Part shown: positions 13,612-26,415 of the stretch, in pieces | Layout of the letters: each line of letters begins with the position of its first letter | How positions within the stretch are numbered: the stretch's first letter is position 1 | DNA from: Psophocarpus tetragonolobus | Lineage: Eukaryota; Streptophyta; Magnoliopsida; Fabales; Fabaceae | Assembly (NCBI GenBank): GCA_037954015.1 | Contig: CM075688.1 | Location: forward strand, 99,214,749-99,278,748 | DNA: 64,000 nt | Direction of reading: 5' to 3' | The notes under the pieces: generated by a model | Databases searched by the model: none | What the model was told of the DNA's origin: nothing | Seen by the model: only the letters and a program-made list of their open reading frames with translations | Translations under genes and position numbers: made by a program

Positions 13612-14118
13612 TAAGGATGACAATGAGGCGGGGAAGGTGCAAGTTTGACTCTCTTCGTCCCGTCCACAAAAGTGCAGGATGTGTTTGGATATAAAAATGG
13701 GTATGAAATTTTAATCTCATCCTCATCCTTGTTGGGTATTTATGGGTTCAAATATACCTGCAGGTACCCGTTATATTACTTTTTATAATTTAAATTTACT
13801 TATTTATTATTAAAAAATGTTATATATTAAGTTATTAATTATTTAATTTAAAAAAGTATATAAAGAAAAATAATAACAAAAGAAATTATAAATTAAAGTT
13901 TAAGAATTAAAATTTTTAATTAAATATATAACTTTTAAACTTACTATATAATTATTAAAATTATAACGAGGCGGGTAGACATATACTCATACTCACACCC
14001 AGTTCATCATATCAGATAGTACCCGTACTTGTACTGATACCTGGTCAAAGCGGGTAATATCTGTTAAGATTAGGAGTTCACTCAGTACCTACAAGTATAA
14101 GTATTTTTACTATCCTTA
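13612..14118. mobile_element. Non-autonomous hAT transposon, 507 bp
   Basis: The ends are TAAGGATGAC on the left (13612) and TAAGGATAGT on the right, read on the minus strand from 14118. An identical 8-bp sequence, gttataag, flanks both sides (13604-13611 and 14119-14126). An 8-bp target duplication with A/G-rich TAGGGATG-like termini is diagnostic of Ac-type hAT elements. The subterminal regions are rich in gcgggt and acccg motifs, a known habit of these elements, and the centre is AT-rich. There is no transposase frame. Confidence 0.85.
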
Positions 14119-14552
14119 GTTATAAGGTTGGTCAAGTAATAAAGTGAGGAAACAGGAATAGAAAAGGTCGTGAGTTTGAAGTATTCCACTGACAAAACTA
14201 ATATACTAACAATTAATATTTGTCAATAAAAAAAATTAAATTGTTAATACGAAGATGTTAACAGTAAGCATAATTTTTTACTATTTTTTACCAATTTTTT
14301 TTTTACTTGTGTAAGTTATTTTATAATTTCAATTAATACAATTAAAAAGTAAAGTTTTATCAGTTGAAAAAAAGTAAAGTATCAAAGTTACACAGTTAGT
14401 TAACCACATTCCTCTTTGTATGGTATAAGACTGTTGCTTTTAAAAATAAATAAATAAATTTAAAATTATATAAATGGTGTATTGTCAATAAACAACCATG
14501 CAATGCTATTTTATATTGAGAGTATATAACCTTTTAATCTCTATTTATTTAA

Positions 14553-15888
14553 GAATGAAATACTAAATAGGTGTCTAAAAGATTAAACCATTGACACATG
14601 AGTCCCTAAAAGAATTTTAGAAACATTTAGATCTTTATGCCATTTACACATTAATTCTTATGTTACTGACGTCGTTTAGTAAATGTCTAGTCAGATGTTA
14701 AGTGTCACGCTAACACAATCTCCCTTATATGTGACATTTCATATCATTGTTTACGTTACATGGATCCAAATTAGAGTAAAAACATTATTTTGGTTCTCAA
14801 AAGATTAAAATGGTGATATTTAAGTCTTTGAAATATTTTTTAGAGACATTCAAATCCTTAAAAGATTTTTAGAGGTATTTACGTTCTTGAATTTTTTTTT
14901 AGAGCATTTAATTCTTTGAAAGATCTTTAGAGACATAGATAGTTGAATTTTTCTAGCGTTTGCATATAAATCCTTAAGTTACTAACAATATTAGACAACT
15001 ATACAATCAAGAGTTAACTGTTATGATGTTAGTCATTTTCTCTTACAGGTAACAACTAAACTACTTATGTGATACTCACTTTTTATTTAATTTTTTAAAT
15101 TAAAAACATTTTTGGAGGTTTTTATGATGAAAAATAGTTTTGTGGTTTTATGTAATTAGCTTAATATTTCACCAGAAGCATGAAAATTTTGAACAACCAA
15201 GCTATTATAATACAATGAGTTTCTCTTTTACATTAGTTTGAGATTTTAATTCAATATTAACAAAACAACTTGCAAATTCATTGTTTTTTTTTCGTGTTTT
15301 TAATGGAAAGAGAATATAAAGAGGAGAGACATAAATTGGAGGATTTTTTTTTTAAATTTCTAGCAGTTAAAAACCTCCATAAATGTTTTCTAATTTAGAA
15401 AAAAATGGGTATCATACATGCAATCTGTCACGTTTGAGAGAGAAACCGTCTTAACTACTAACTATGTAGTTAATGATGTTAGTAATTAGGAGGCCAACCT
15501 ACAAATGGAAAAATTTAATGATGACCTAGATGTCTCTAAAAATCTTTTGAAGACATATCTGTCTCAAAAAATCTTTCAAGAATCTGAATGTCTCTTCAAA
15601 ATCTTTTAAGAAACTAGATATCACCATTTTAATCTTTCGATGAACAAAATGATATTTTTACTCTAATTTGGATGCTTGTGACATGGACAATGACATGAAA
15701 TGTCACAGTGAAAGAGATACTCTGTTAGCATAACACTTAACAACCGATACTTGCTAAATGATGTGAGTAACATAAAAATTAATGTATAAACAAAAGAAAG
15801 ATTAAAAAATCTAGATACCTTTAAAATTATTTTAAGAACTCAAGTATCTGTACTTCAATCTTTCAGGAATCAATTTAATATTTTACTC
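14553..15888. mobile_element. Foldback element with inverted arms of about 550 bp
   Basis: The left arm (about 14553-15140) and right arm (about 15360-15888) are inverted copies. Examples are the shared blocks ccaaattagagtaaaaa, agattaaaatggtgatat and gtgacatttcat, found in both arms in opposite orientation. Inside each arm a ctttgaaagatttttagaga-type unit repeats several times. No transposase frame is present. The long arms suggest a Mutator-like or foldback element, but the flanks at my chosen boundaries do not show a convincing target duplication. Confidence 0.65.
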
Positions 15889-16009
15889 TTATAATACTTC
15901 TTATTTTTATGATTTTGAAAATCATATCAAATTGACTAGTTGTGATAATTTAGATTTTTATGTTTATTTTAACTATAAAAATAATTTTTCACTTTAATCT
16001 TACATGTTA

Positions 16010-16142
16010 TAAAATTATAATGTTATATTTAGTTAATATAATATAATTTGATCTATCACTTAATTATTATTATTAGTATTATTAAAATTATAATATTATA
16101 TTTAGTTAATATAATATAATTTGACCTATAACTTAATTAATA

Positions 16143-16218
<76 letters not shown>

Positions 16219-16220
16219 CA
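16010..16220. repeat. Tandem duplication plus (TAA)n/(TAT)n microsatellite
   Basis: A unit of about 70 bp containing atatttagttaatataatataatttga occurs twice in tandem (about 16010-16080 and 16081-16140). It runs into a long (AAT)n tract that flips to (ATT)n near 16200, so the tract is self-complementary and could fold back. Confidence 0.75.
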
Positions 16221-17091
16221 TTTAGTTACGGTTGAATTCTGATTGAAGCAGATTCTGTATGGTTTTCAAAATCTTGATAATGCTATCTTACTTAACTACA
16301 ATCGTCTTTTATGTAATATTAATAAATAAAAAAAATCCACCAACATACCTAACTTTATCAACGTCCTAATCTGAAATATTAAAAAAAAAAAAACACCAAA
16401 TAATATCTTGTCTATCAACAAATTTACAAATATTGGATATCTATCGCGAAGGGCCTTCACCAGACATATTAATATATGGTCATTAAGGGGTAATGTACTA
16501 AATTAAATTATAAAATTACGAATATTAAATCTGTGTAACTGACATTTTTCTTGATAAAGTAATAGCAAAAGATATATTAAGGATATGCTTAGATTGTGGG
16601 AGTGAGAGGTTCCAAAAAGATATTTGAGAGAAAAATATATTTAAGATAATATTTAATTACTTTTTAAAAATATGATTGACGTTAAAATTTTATTAGAAAA
16701 TTGAGTTCGAACAAAAACATTTTTAATCTATCATTTAACTCTTAAATTTAGGTGTATGGTTCTTCCTTTATTTTTGTGCTTGGTTTGAAATTTATATAAA
16801 AAAATAAATATAGAACTGAAATGGAAACATGAAAATATAGGCGTCAAAACGACGACGCAGAATGAGAGTAGCATTAAACAGTGGTATTTTGCTTATGCGT
16901 TTACTTTTTTGTCAGGATCCGTAGGAACTGGATACCGGAAAGGGAAATTCCATAAAGAGCCCTGACAGGTTTGACTTAAATGAAAAAATTCATGGCATTA
17001 GGCAGGGAGGGTGACGAATGATAATTGGAAAAGGAAAAGTTGGGTAAGGGAGAAGTAGTGTTTCTCTGGTGTATGTTGGGCCTGAGCTGAG
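16221..17091. other. Upstream region of MED33; no gene
   Basis: Sequence immediately before the MED33 start. The last 200 bases are richer in G and A and probably include the promoter and 5' untranslated region. I cannot place a transcription start. The 16380-16395 poly-A run and the AT-rich DNA before 16840 look like ordinary intergenic sequence. Confidence 0.4.
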
Positions 17092-18981
17092 ATGGAGTGT
17101 GTGGTGGAGATGACGAAGGCGGCGCAGCAGAAGGGGAGTGATCCTCTGCTATGGGCCGTTCAGATGTATTCCAGTTTGAACTCCGCCGGAGAGTGTCTTC
17201 CCTCCCTCGAACTCGCCGAGTTCTTGGTCTCTTACATTTGCTGGGACAACAATGTCCCTATTCTATGGAAGTTTCTCGAAAAGGCATTCACGCTTCAGAT
17301 CGTTCCTCCTATGCTCCTCCTCGCTCTTCTTTCTGTCAGGTCCTTCTCCCTCGCTTTTGCCTTCTCTACTCTCTTCTATTCTCTCCGATTTCCTTTTTCC
17401 TTTTTACACTCTCTCTTCATCCACTTCTTTCTTCCTTTCTATCCCCTCATCTTCTTTTTTTGTTGCTTTTATAACCTCAATTTCAGCTTTTCTGTGTTTT
17501 TCTTTCTTTTTAAAGATTTTCACACTTGGTCGTTTTCTTTATTCAGGAACTATGTTTTGCTGGTTGTTTTTCCTTGTCTTGGATGCAATCTAGATTCCAT
17601 TTGTCCTTTCAAAATATCGGATCGGACTTGGGATGCTGTTAATAATTATGATTATGATTATGAACCTCCGGTTTCTATTAATGCCGTGAAGGTTAAAATC
17701 ATGGCTGCTGCAACTTTTGCCTTTTTTTTTTTTAATGGACTTTTGATTTGTTGCAGGCTACTTATAAGTCATGTTTTTCTTCTTCAAGTTAATTGGGCAT
17801 GCCAACAAAATCTAGCCTCTGCTATTTGTTTTTCACTTTTTTCTTACTTTGACTTCCCCAGTCATAACCAACCGGCATCATCCATTTAATGATTCTTGCC
17901 GAGTACTAGTTTGTCTTAACAAAAGCAGCCATGCCTCGCTCCAGCCACGTGGGATTAGTTTCATGGATTTTAGTACATTATTGTCTGTCTCATAGATTCA
18001 TGAAGTTCCACGTACACCCTATGCACTTCTTACTAGTCTGCCATCATGTCTTTCGTCTCCCTTGTTCTTTACCGAAGCATAATCTGAATTTGTTTGTGTA
18101 GGTCCTCTCTTTCATAAATGATAACCAAACCATATTAAATGTATTCTATAATTTGTTTTTTCTTTTTAGAAGCCACTTCAGCCTTCTTCCTTTAATCATA
18201 TTCGTAGTCTTACCCATTCTGACATGCTCAGTGCTAACTCATAAATTGAAGCATCCTCATTTTTGTAACCTTCATCTTTTGCTCAAGATTTTCATTCAAT
18301 GCCCAACATTCTGGTCCAGAGTGACTGTTAATTGACACTACATTCTAGGTCTCTGTTAGTCCATTATATTTTATAGTTTTATTTTTTATTGCAGTTTGGT
18401 ACGGTAAAGAGTTTTGTTTTTCTGCATAATTTGGAACTAAATCTATATGTCTGTGTTTCTGATGTATTGCTGTTTTGCTGTGCTAATGTCTTTATTCCTT
18501 TTGGCAGGGTTATTCCATATAGACATGTCCAACCTGCAGCATATAGGTTATATTTGGAACTCCTCAAAAGACATGCTTTTGAACTTAAATCTCAGATAAA
18601 CAGGCCAGATTATCAAAAGTAAGCTTCAATTGATGTAATACTTATTTTTGCTTCATCTTATTTATACCTTTCAAGTTACACATATTGTGTTTTTGTCATT
18701 TCTATCATATTCTTTTCTTTGACTATTTATGTGATTTTATTTACTACATTAATGATTGATAACTGAAAACTGTTCAGTAAATGAATATGATACAACACTG
18801 AATCTCTATCACCTTAGATCATGAATTTGTGTTGATTAAAAATTTCAGCAGTAACCAAAGTCTGACAACTCTTATTTGATTTACACACGATTATTTATAT
18901 GCCTTATGCATAAAATATTTCCTAAATAATTAATATATAACATGGTCTTGTTATTTGATATTTGTTACAAATGACGGCTCT

Positions 18982-19015
<34 letters not shown>

Positions 19016-22000
19016 GTTGGTGCATTTGTAGTTCCCTGATTTCATTATAGTAAAAATGAAAGGTTGAGACTTGAGATAGATACCAACTGTTAATTTTAAT
19101 AGGTTATTGTGTCTAGTGGTGTGCTTTGATTATTTGTTAATTCTTCTGCTTATACCATGGACAGGGTCATGAAATCTGTAGACGCTGTTCTTCATCTTTC
19201 CAACATATTTGGAATGTCACAAAGTGAGCCTGGCATTCTGGTGGTTGAATTTATTTTTTCAATTGTCTGGCAATTGCTTGATGCATCATTGGATGATGAA
19301 GGTTTGCTGGAATTTACTCCTGACAAAAAGTCTGAATGGACTACACTATATCATGACATGGAGCTGGATATGCATGATAATTATGGTGATAAAAAGACTG
19401 AACAACATGAGAAATTGCAAAATGCAAATACACTTATGGCTGTTGAGATGATTGGACAGTTTTTGCAGGACAAAATATCTTCAAGGATTCTTTGCTTGGC
19501 TCGCCAAAATATGTAAATATTTTCTATGTTTATATTTGTTCTCAGCATTTGCGGTCAACTTTTACTACTAACATTGTCAATCAGAATATATCTGCTCATT
19601 CCAAAATTTCCTATAAATTTTTTATTTGGCATATCATTTCCTATTTTTTCATTTCATTTAATTTTTTGGGTTAGTAAAATGATTTCAAAGTATTCATGAA
19701 ATTATTTTATATATTATATAATTATAATTGTAGTGTTTTCATGCGGCTATTTTTTTAATGATATGTCCAACTATCACATCTAATCGATAAAGCTCTGTTT
19801 TTTTTGGTATTTGCTCAGCATCTTTCTTCTGTTTTCTCAGGCCTGCACATTGGCTTGGCTTTACTCAGCGGTTGCAGTTGCTGGGTGCAAATTCATTAGC
19901 ATTGAGAAAATCGAGAACTCTAAGTCCTGAGGCATTTCTGCAACTGACTTCAGATTCTTGTATGGTCTTGTCTCGGGAATGCAAAACAAATTCACAGCAG
20001 AAGTTCCAAACAGTTATGTCTTTTGAATATCTTACTTCTTCAGCCTCTCTATGTCATGGTGCAAGTCATTCTGCTCTCTGGATTCCTCTTGATCTCGTGC
20101 TGGAGGATGCCATGGATGGCTATCAAGTTAGTGCAACAAGTGCTATTGAAACAATTAGTGGTAAGACTGAGAATAGTGATTGGAATCTGACTGAAGTAGA
20201 ACATTGACTTTTTAACTTTAACTAGGGTACTTAGCACATGAAAAATTGTGTAGGTTTGATAAAGACCCTGCGAGCAATAAATGGCACCTCTTGGCATGAC
20301 ACTTTTTTAGGCCTTTGGTTATCAACTCTTCGTCTTCTTCAGAGGGTAGAACTATTTCTCTGTAACTATCGGTTTTTCTATAAAATTGTGGTTTTAAATG
20401 TATCTTGTCCGTCAATTGCTTCTACTATTCCATTACTATACACTTTGTAATTAAGGAATTTGCATGAGTGGTTTACTCCAATTTAATTATTGATTTGTTT
20501 ATAGGAAAGAGATCCTATTGATGGCCCAATGCCTCATCTTGATACTCGTTTATGCATGCTCTTGTGTATCATACCTCTTGTAGTTGGTGATCTTTTTGAG
20601 GAGGAGGAGGAGGAAGAAAGGACACCTGGTGATGAAAAAGACAGTATTGCTACTGATTTCTGGAAAGAGAAAAAGGTTCCAGGAAAATGTCGCAAGGATT
20701 TAGTCTCGAGTCTCCAGGTATTGGGTGATTATCAAGGCTTGCTTACTCCACCTCAATCTGTTGTTGCTGCTGCAAATCAAGCAGCGGCAAAAGCAATTCT
20801 ATTTGTTTCTGGCATCACAATAGGGAGTGCTTATTTTGACTGCCTCAGCATGACAGAGATGCCAATTGACTGTTGTAAGTGATATTGCTTTCAGTGTCAA
20901 TTACAAATTGTATATGGATTTTCAACTGTTACAACAGCTCTAAATTTTAGCGGTGCATTAATGATGGTGTCATTTACATCTTCTGATTCTCTATGATTTT
21001 ATTCCACTTTTGAAAAAGTATATATGCCTCCTGTTTCGAATGCTGAGATGAAGTGTAAAAACCAAAGATTTGTATGATAATGTTTCTGATGGCTCCAAAA
21101 GTAATCTCTGTTATCTAATTTAAGTAAGCCTACACTTTCAAACTTGTACTGATTTAAAAAGCAGCTGGAAGGTATCAACAGTAAGAAGTTGTGCAATGGC
21201 ACATAATTTCTTTAACATAAAGCTTTAAATCTGCTATTTTTAGTCAAGTCTGTCTACTTTTGTGTTTCTGATTTGTTCAAATGGCATAAGGTTCATTGTT
21301 GCCTTTGAAAGTATTTTTAAAGTTGGTAATTGTTATATTGCAATATGTTCTGGTTATCTTGGTCACCCTCTTGTCAAGATAGAGATAGATTGTGTAAATT
21401 GAATCTGGGAAACACAATATACTCAGAATACCTGTTTAAAAAATGGTGAAGATGCCTCCTTGAACACAGGGTATCATATATCATCTTTTGCAAATTACTA
21501 TAAGCCTTATAAGAAACTGATGAGGACAGATATCAGTGAGGCTGATTTCTACTATATCTCTGGGACTAATTACGAATTTTCCCTAACCTAAAAATTATGA
21601 ATTTTCCTTTCATTGTTGCAAGCAAAACCAACTGACCGTAAAAAAGTAGAAATGTGGATTTTTGGATAAAGATTGTAATAAGCAAAATATTTTATAGTTG
21701 AATCATATAAAATCATGATCCCCTGTCTAAGGGTTGTCACATTCCTGTATTCCATCAAATCTTGGTCTAGCCATTCGCTTTTCCGTAATTATTGATTATT
21801 AATTTTGCTCTCAACATTTGGTAACTTCTTTTGGAAGGAGCTTATATTGTTCACATGATTCTTCTTTCATAAGCTAAAGATTTTTGTAAAGATAAAAATA
21901 AATATTCTTGGTAAGGATATTTCTTGTTAGTTGTTATGGAACTTCTAGCCACCCTACACTGATAACTACATCCCAAGAACAGTTAATGTGTAACCACATA

Positions 22001-25000
22001 TTGACCTAATTTAAGAATTTGAGTTGTTACATTTTCCTAAATTGTAATAATTTTACCAAGAATTTCTTCTTTGTAATTTTCCATATATTTGTTATGTGTA
22101 TAAAATTAAATTAATTGAAGTATTTCTTCTTTTTCAGCTGGAAACATGCGTCATCTGGTAGTCGAGGCTTGTATTGCTCGCAATCTACTGGATACATCTG
22201 CATACTTATGGCCAGGCTATGTAAACGGACGTATCAATCAAATACCTCAGTGTATGCCAGCTCAAGTACCTGGCTGGTCATCATTTATGAAGGGAGCCCC
22301 ACTTACTTCATTGATGGTTAATGCTTTGGTTTCAAGTCCTGCTACAAGGTATGATCTAATTTGTGCTTATCAAGTCAATTGGTTCATATGCATTTGAGAA
22401 CTTGCAATGTTCATGTATGGTATTTATTGAGAATCCTCATTGTAGGCCCATAGCTAAAATGCTATAACCTATGAATCTATGACCTTTATCAAACTATTTT
22501 TATAGTTTTTATATTTTAAACTCTCCTAAAATGGCCATAAAAGAAAGCTTATCAGTTATCAGTTGAAAATTATAAGCTTTTTTACATGGCCTACCTCTGT
22601 GAATTTGTTTCGGGGATATCTATCATATTTGTTAAGTGAAGGTTTTCTTTTCAATCTCACGTAAAAAGCATCTGTGAACTCTGTATGGACAAATTAACAT
22701 GCTGAAACATGAGATAATTAATTAAATACAACAATAATTCATCATAAACTGAATTTATAACATAACAAGGGTGACTATAAGTGGGTAGAATTTAAATGAC
22801 TTTATAAAATTTTTCATTGCCTGGTCTTCAGTTTTTCTTCTTCTTTCCTGAAGCCAGGTATGTCAGCTGCTCTTTTTTGTAAATTTACCAAAAGGTAAAG
22901 CAACTGAATTTACGCTCCTGGATTTGATGGAAGCTTAGCAGAACTGGAGAAAATTTTTGAAATTGCAATTGGGGGATCAGAAGATGAAAAGATATCTGCT
23001 GCTGCCATTCTTTGCGGGGCATCCCTAATTCGTGGCTGGAATATACAGGTAGGGAAGAGTTAGACACAAGAGTATATAAAAACTAATCATTTGCTCAGTA
23101 CGGTAAACTGTAGAGAAAATGCTTCTTTCTAACTACCTTTCCATCCTAATAGAATTTGGATCTCTATTTTATGCAGGAACACACTGTACATTTCATTCTT
23201 AGGTTGTTATCTCCACCAGTTCCTGCAGAAAACACTGAAGGAAATAGCCATTTGATTAATTATGCTCCAATACTTAATGTACTCTTTGTTGGAATTGCAT
23301 CAGTTGATTGTGTTCAAATATTTTCACTTCATGGCTTGGTAAGTTTAATTCAATCCCTAATTTAAAGTGTTATTGATAGAACTTGGAGTTTATATAAATG
23401 AAAGATGAAGATCAGTTCCTACAGCAGAGGAAATCCTTTGAAAACTGAACTACGATCTGCAAAATAGTTAGAAACTTCTACAGAAGATAAGACTGCCTAG
23501 AGGACTGTGATACACAAACCCTAGTAGGCCAGTGCCACTCTCAACTTTTCCACCAATTACTTGAACTTCTTTTTTCATCTTCCTTAACTTGCCTCCCTTT
23601 CTTATTCCCATCTCCCTTCCCTCCTCCATTCATTCCCCAAGTCTTCCACTTTATTCACTCTCAAATATTAGTCCGTTTACTTTAGTCTCGTGTCTGAGCT
23701 TTCTACTTGTCTACTCCCTAAGCTAATAAGCTTCTCCTCCAATTGCATTCGTTTTATTCCTAAACAGCCCAGCGTTCTTAACTCCCATTTTCCTGCTATA
23801 AACTTGGTTAAAAGGCAGTTAATTGGGAAATATTGGGTAGACAATTGTTTGTTTATGCCTTTATAGATGTTTACCTTTGTATAGGATCCTTATGTATATA
23901 CACAAGCTAGGATTATTATTATTATGATTTGAATTAATGCATTTTCCAATTCTGGAACCAGGTTCCACAGCTTGCATGTTCATTGATGCCGATTTGTGAA
24001 GTTTTTGGGTCATGTGTACCGAATATCTCGTGGACACTGACATCAGGGGAAGAAATATCTGCCCATGCAGTGTTTTCAAATGCATTTATTCTTCTTTTAA
24101 AGCTATGGAGATTTAATCGTCCTCCTATTGAATATGGAATTGGAGATGTCCCTACTGTTGGTTCTCAATTAACTCCTGAATACTTACTATTAGTACGTAA
24201 TTCCCACTTGATGTCAGCTGGTAACATCCACAAAGATCGTAACAGGAGGAGACTCTCACAAATAGCAAGCTTATCATCGCCAAATTCTGTATTTGTTGAC
24301 TCCTTTCCAAAATTAAAAGTGTGGTATCGGCAGCATCAAGCATGTATAGCTTCAACACTCTCTGGTCTTGTTCATGGAACTCCATTTCATCAGATTGTTG
24401 AGGGGCTTCTTAACATGATGTTCAGAAAAATTAATAGAGGAGGCCAGACTATTACATCTGGAAGCAGTAGCTCTTCTGGACCTGCAAATGACGAAACCTC
24501 TTTAGGGCCAAAGTTACCTGCTTGGGATATTCTTGAAGCCATTCCCTTTGTAGTTGATGCTGCTCTTACAGCCTGTGCTCATGGAAGACTGTCTCCACGT
24601 GAGTTGGCAACAGGTATGTGTGTTTTTACCAGATAAAATTCAATGAAACACACCAAATAGCTTGTAGAATTCGTTATTCTAAATTACAGAAGAGAATGTA
24701 ACTATCTGTTAGCAAACTTTGATAGTACCTTTTTCATTTACAAAATTCTTTATGATTTATTTTACATCTAAATATAGAGCAATAACAACCAAATTCATGT
24801 TCATGTAGACATTCCTTGGTGTATGCAACAATATCATGGTATCAAAATGCTTTTCTTAATGTCAGGGCTGAAAGATTTAGCTGATTTTCTTCCTGCATCA
24901 CTGGCAACCATAATAAGTTACTTCTCTGCTGAAGTAACTCGGGGAGTTTGGAAACCTGTATTTATGAACGGAACAGATTGGCCTAGCCCTGCAGCAAATC

Positions 25001-26415
25001 TACTGAATGTTGAGGGACAGATCAGGAAAATTTTGGCCGCAACTGGTGTAGATGTGCCTAGCCTTCCTTCAGGTTTTCTCATTATGATCCTAAATTATAT
25101 AATAAAATCCCAACTTATAATGCATTTTCAGGAGAGAAAATTTACTTTTACAACTTGTGTTTCATTGTTATTTTTTCTATTAATACCAATTGCTGTTCAG
25201 GAAACATCTTCCTTTGTCTTCCAACATTATTGTCAATTTGTTTTTTTACTGTTTTTTTTTAAAGTTGTATTGTGACCAATGGTCATCGTTTTAATAGGAG
25301 ACAGCTCTCCTGCCACACTTCCGTTGCCCTTGGCTGCCTTCACAAGCCTTACCATAACCTACAAAGTTGACAAGGCATCAGAGCGTTTTCTTAATTTGGC
25401 TGGCCAAACATTGGAGAGCCTTGCTGCAGGTTGTCCGTGGCCTTGCATGCCAATTGTGGCTTCCTTGTGGACCCAAAAGGCAAAACGTTGGACTGACTTC
25501 CTTATCTTCTCGGCTTCTAGGACTGTCTTCCTCCACAACAGTGATGCAGTTGTTCAACTTCTAAAAAGCTGCTTCACAGCTACCCTTGGTATGAATAGCT
25601 CCCCTATCTCATGCAATGGTGGCATTGGAGCCCTCCTTGGACATGGCTTCAAGTACCAATTATGTGGAGGGCTTTGCCCTGTTGCTCCAGGAATTCTCTA
25701 TTTGCGTGCATATCGGTCAATCAGAGATATTGTTTTCTTGACAGAAGAAATTGTTTCCATCTTGATGCACTCTGTGAGGGAAATTGTATGCAGTGGATCG
25801 AGAAGGGAACGATTGGAAAAGTTGAAAGCAACAAAAGATGGCATAAAATATGGACAGGTTTCACTCGCTGCATCAATGACTCGGGTGAAGCTTGCTGCTG
25901 CCCTTGGGGCCTCTTTAGTGTGGATATCAGGAGGGCTGATGCTGGTTCAATTGTTAATAAAAGAAACTTTGCCATCCTGGTTTATATCTGTTCACAGATT
26001 AGACCAGGAGGAAAAGTCAGGGGCAATGGTTGCGATGCTTGGAGGATATGCACTTGCTTACTTTGCTGTTCTTTGTGGTGCTTTTGCTTGGGGAGTTGAT
26101 TCATCATCGTCAGCTTCAAAGCGACGTCCGAAGGTTTTGGGTACCCACATGGAGTTTCTGGCAAGTGCACTTGATGGTAAGATATCACTTGGCTGTGATT
26201 CAGCTACTTGGCGTGCCTATGTATCTGGTTTTGTGAGCTTGATGGTAGGTTGCACACCTAACTGGGTGCTGGAAGTAGATGTGCACGTGTTGAAGAGACT
26301 GAGCAATGGGTTGAGGCAGTTGAACGAGGAGGAGCTTGCTCTTGCTTTGTTGGGTGTTGGTGGGGTAGGTACTATGGGTGCTGCAGCTGAGCTCATCATT
26401 AACACACAACTATAA
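17092..26415 (+). CDS. MED33: Mediator complex subunit 33 (REF4/RFR1 family)
   Basis: Large plant-specific tail subunit of Mediator. In Arabidopsis the family (REF4, RFR1) represses phenylpropanoid (lignin and sinapate) genes. I model 12 coding exons: 17092-17339, 18508-18618, 19165-19512, 19841-20160, 20254-20345, 20505-20874, 22138-22348, 22934-23048, 23177-23338, 23962-24613, 24866-25072 and 25298-26415. All junctions are GT..AG. The lengths sum to 3954 nt (1317 residues plus stop) with no frame break, which is the usual family length. Recognisable stretches are RHVQPAAYRLYLELLKRH, LIKTLRAINGTSWHDTFLGL, SAAAILCGASLIRGWNIQ and GALLGHGFKYQLCGG. An acidic run of seven Glu lies at residues 405-411. 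The C-terminal region has long hydrophobic helices that explain why REF4 was first thought to be a membrane protein. The gene appears intact. Which paralogue (33A or 33B) it is cannot be decided here. Confidence 0.95.
18979..19012. repeat. Poly-T tract in MED33 intron 2
   Basis: A run of about 32 T residues within the second intron of the MED33 gene. It is likely variable in length and could be the tail of an antisense retroposed sequence, but nothing adjacent supports that. Confidence 0.7.

Noticed and set aside
17340..17889. Open frame continuing from MED33 exon 1 for another 180 codons
   Set aside because: It crosses a clear AG|GT donor, turns into Phe/Leu/Ser-rich low-complexity sequence, and the conserved protein resumes only after the acceptor at 18508.
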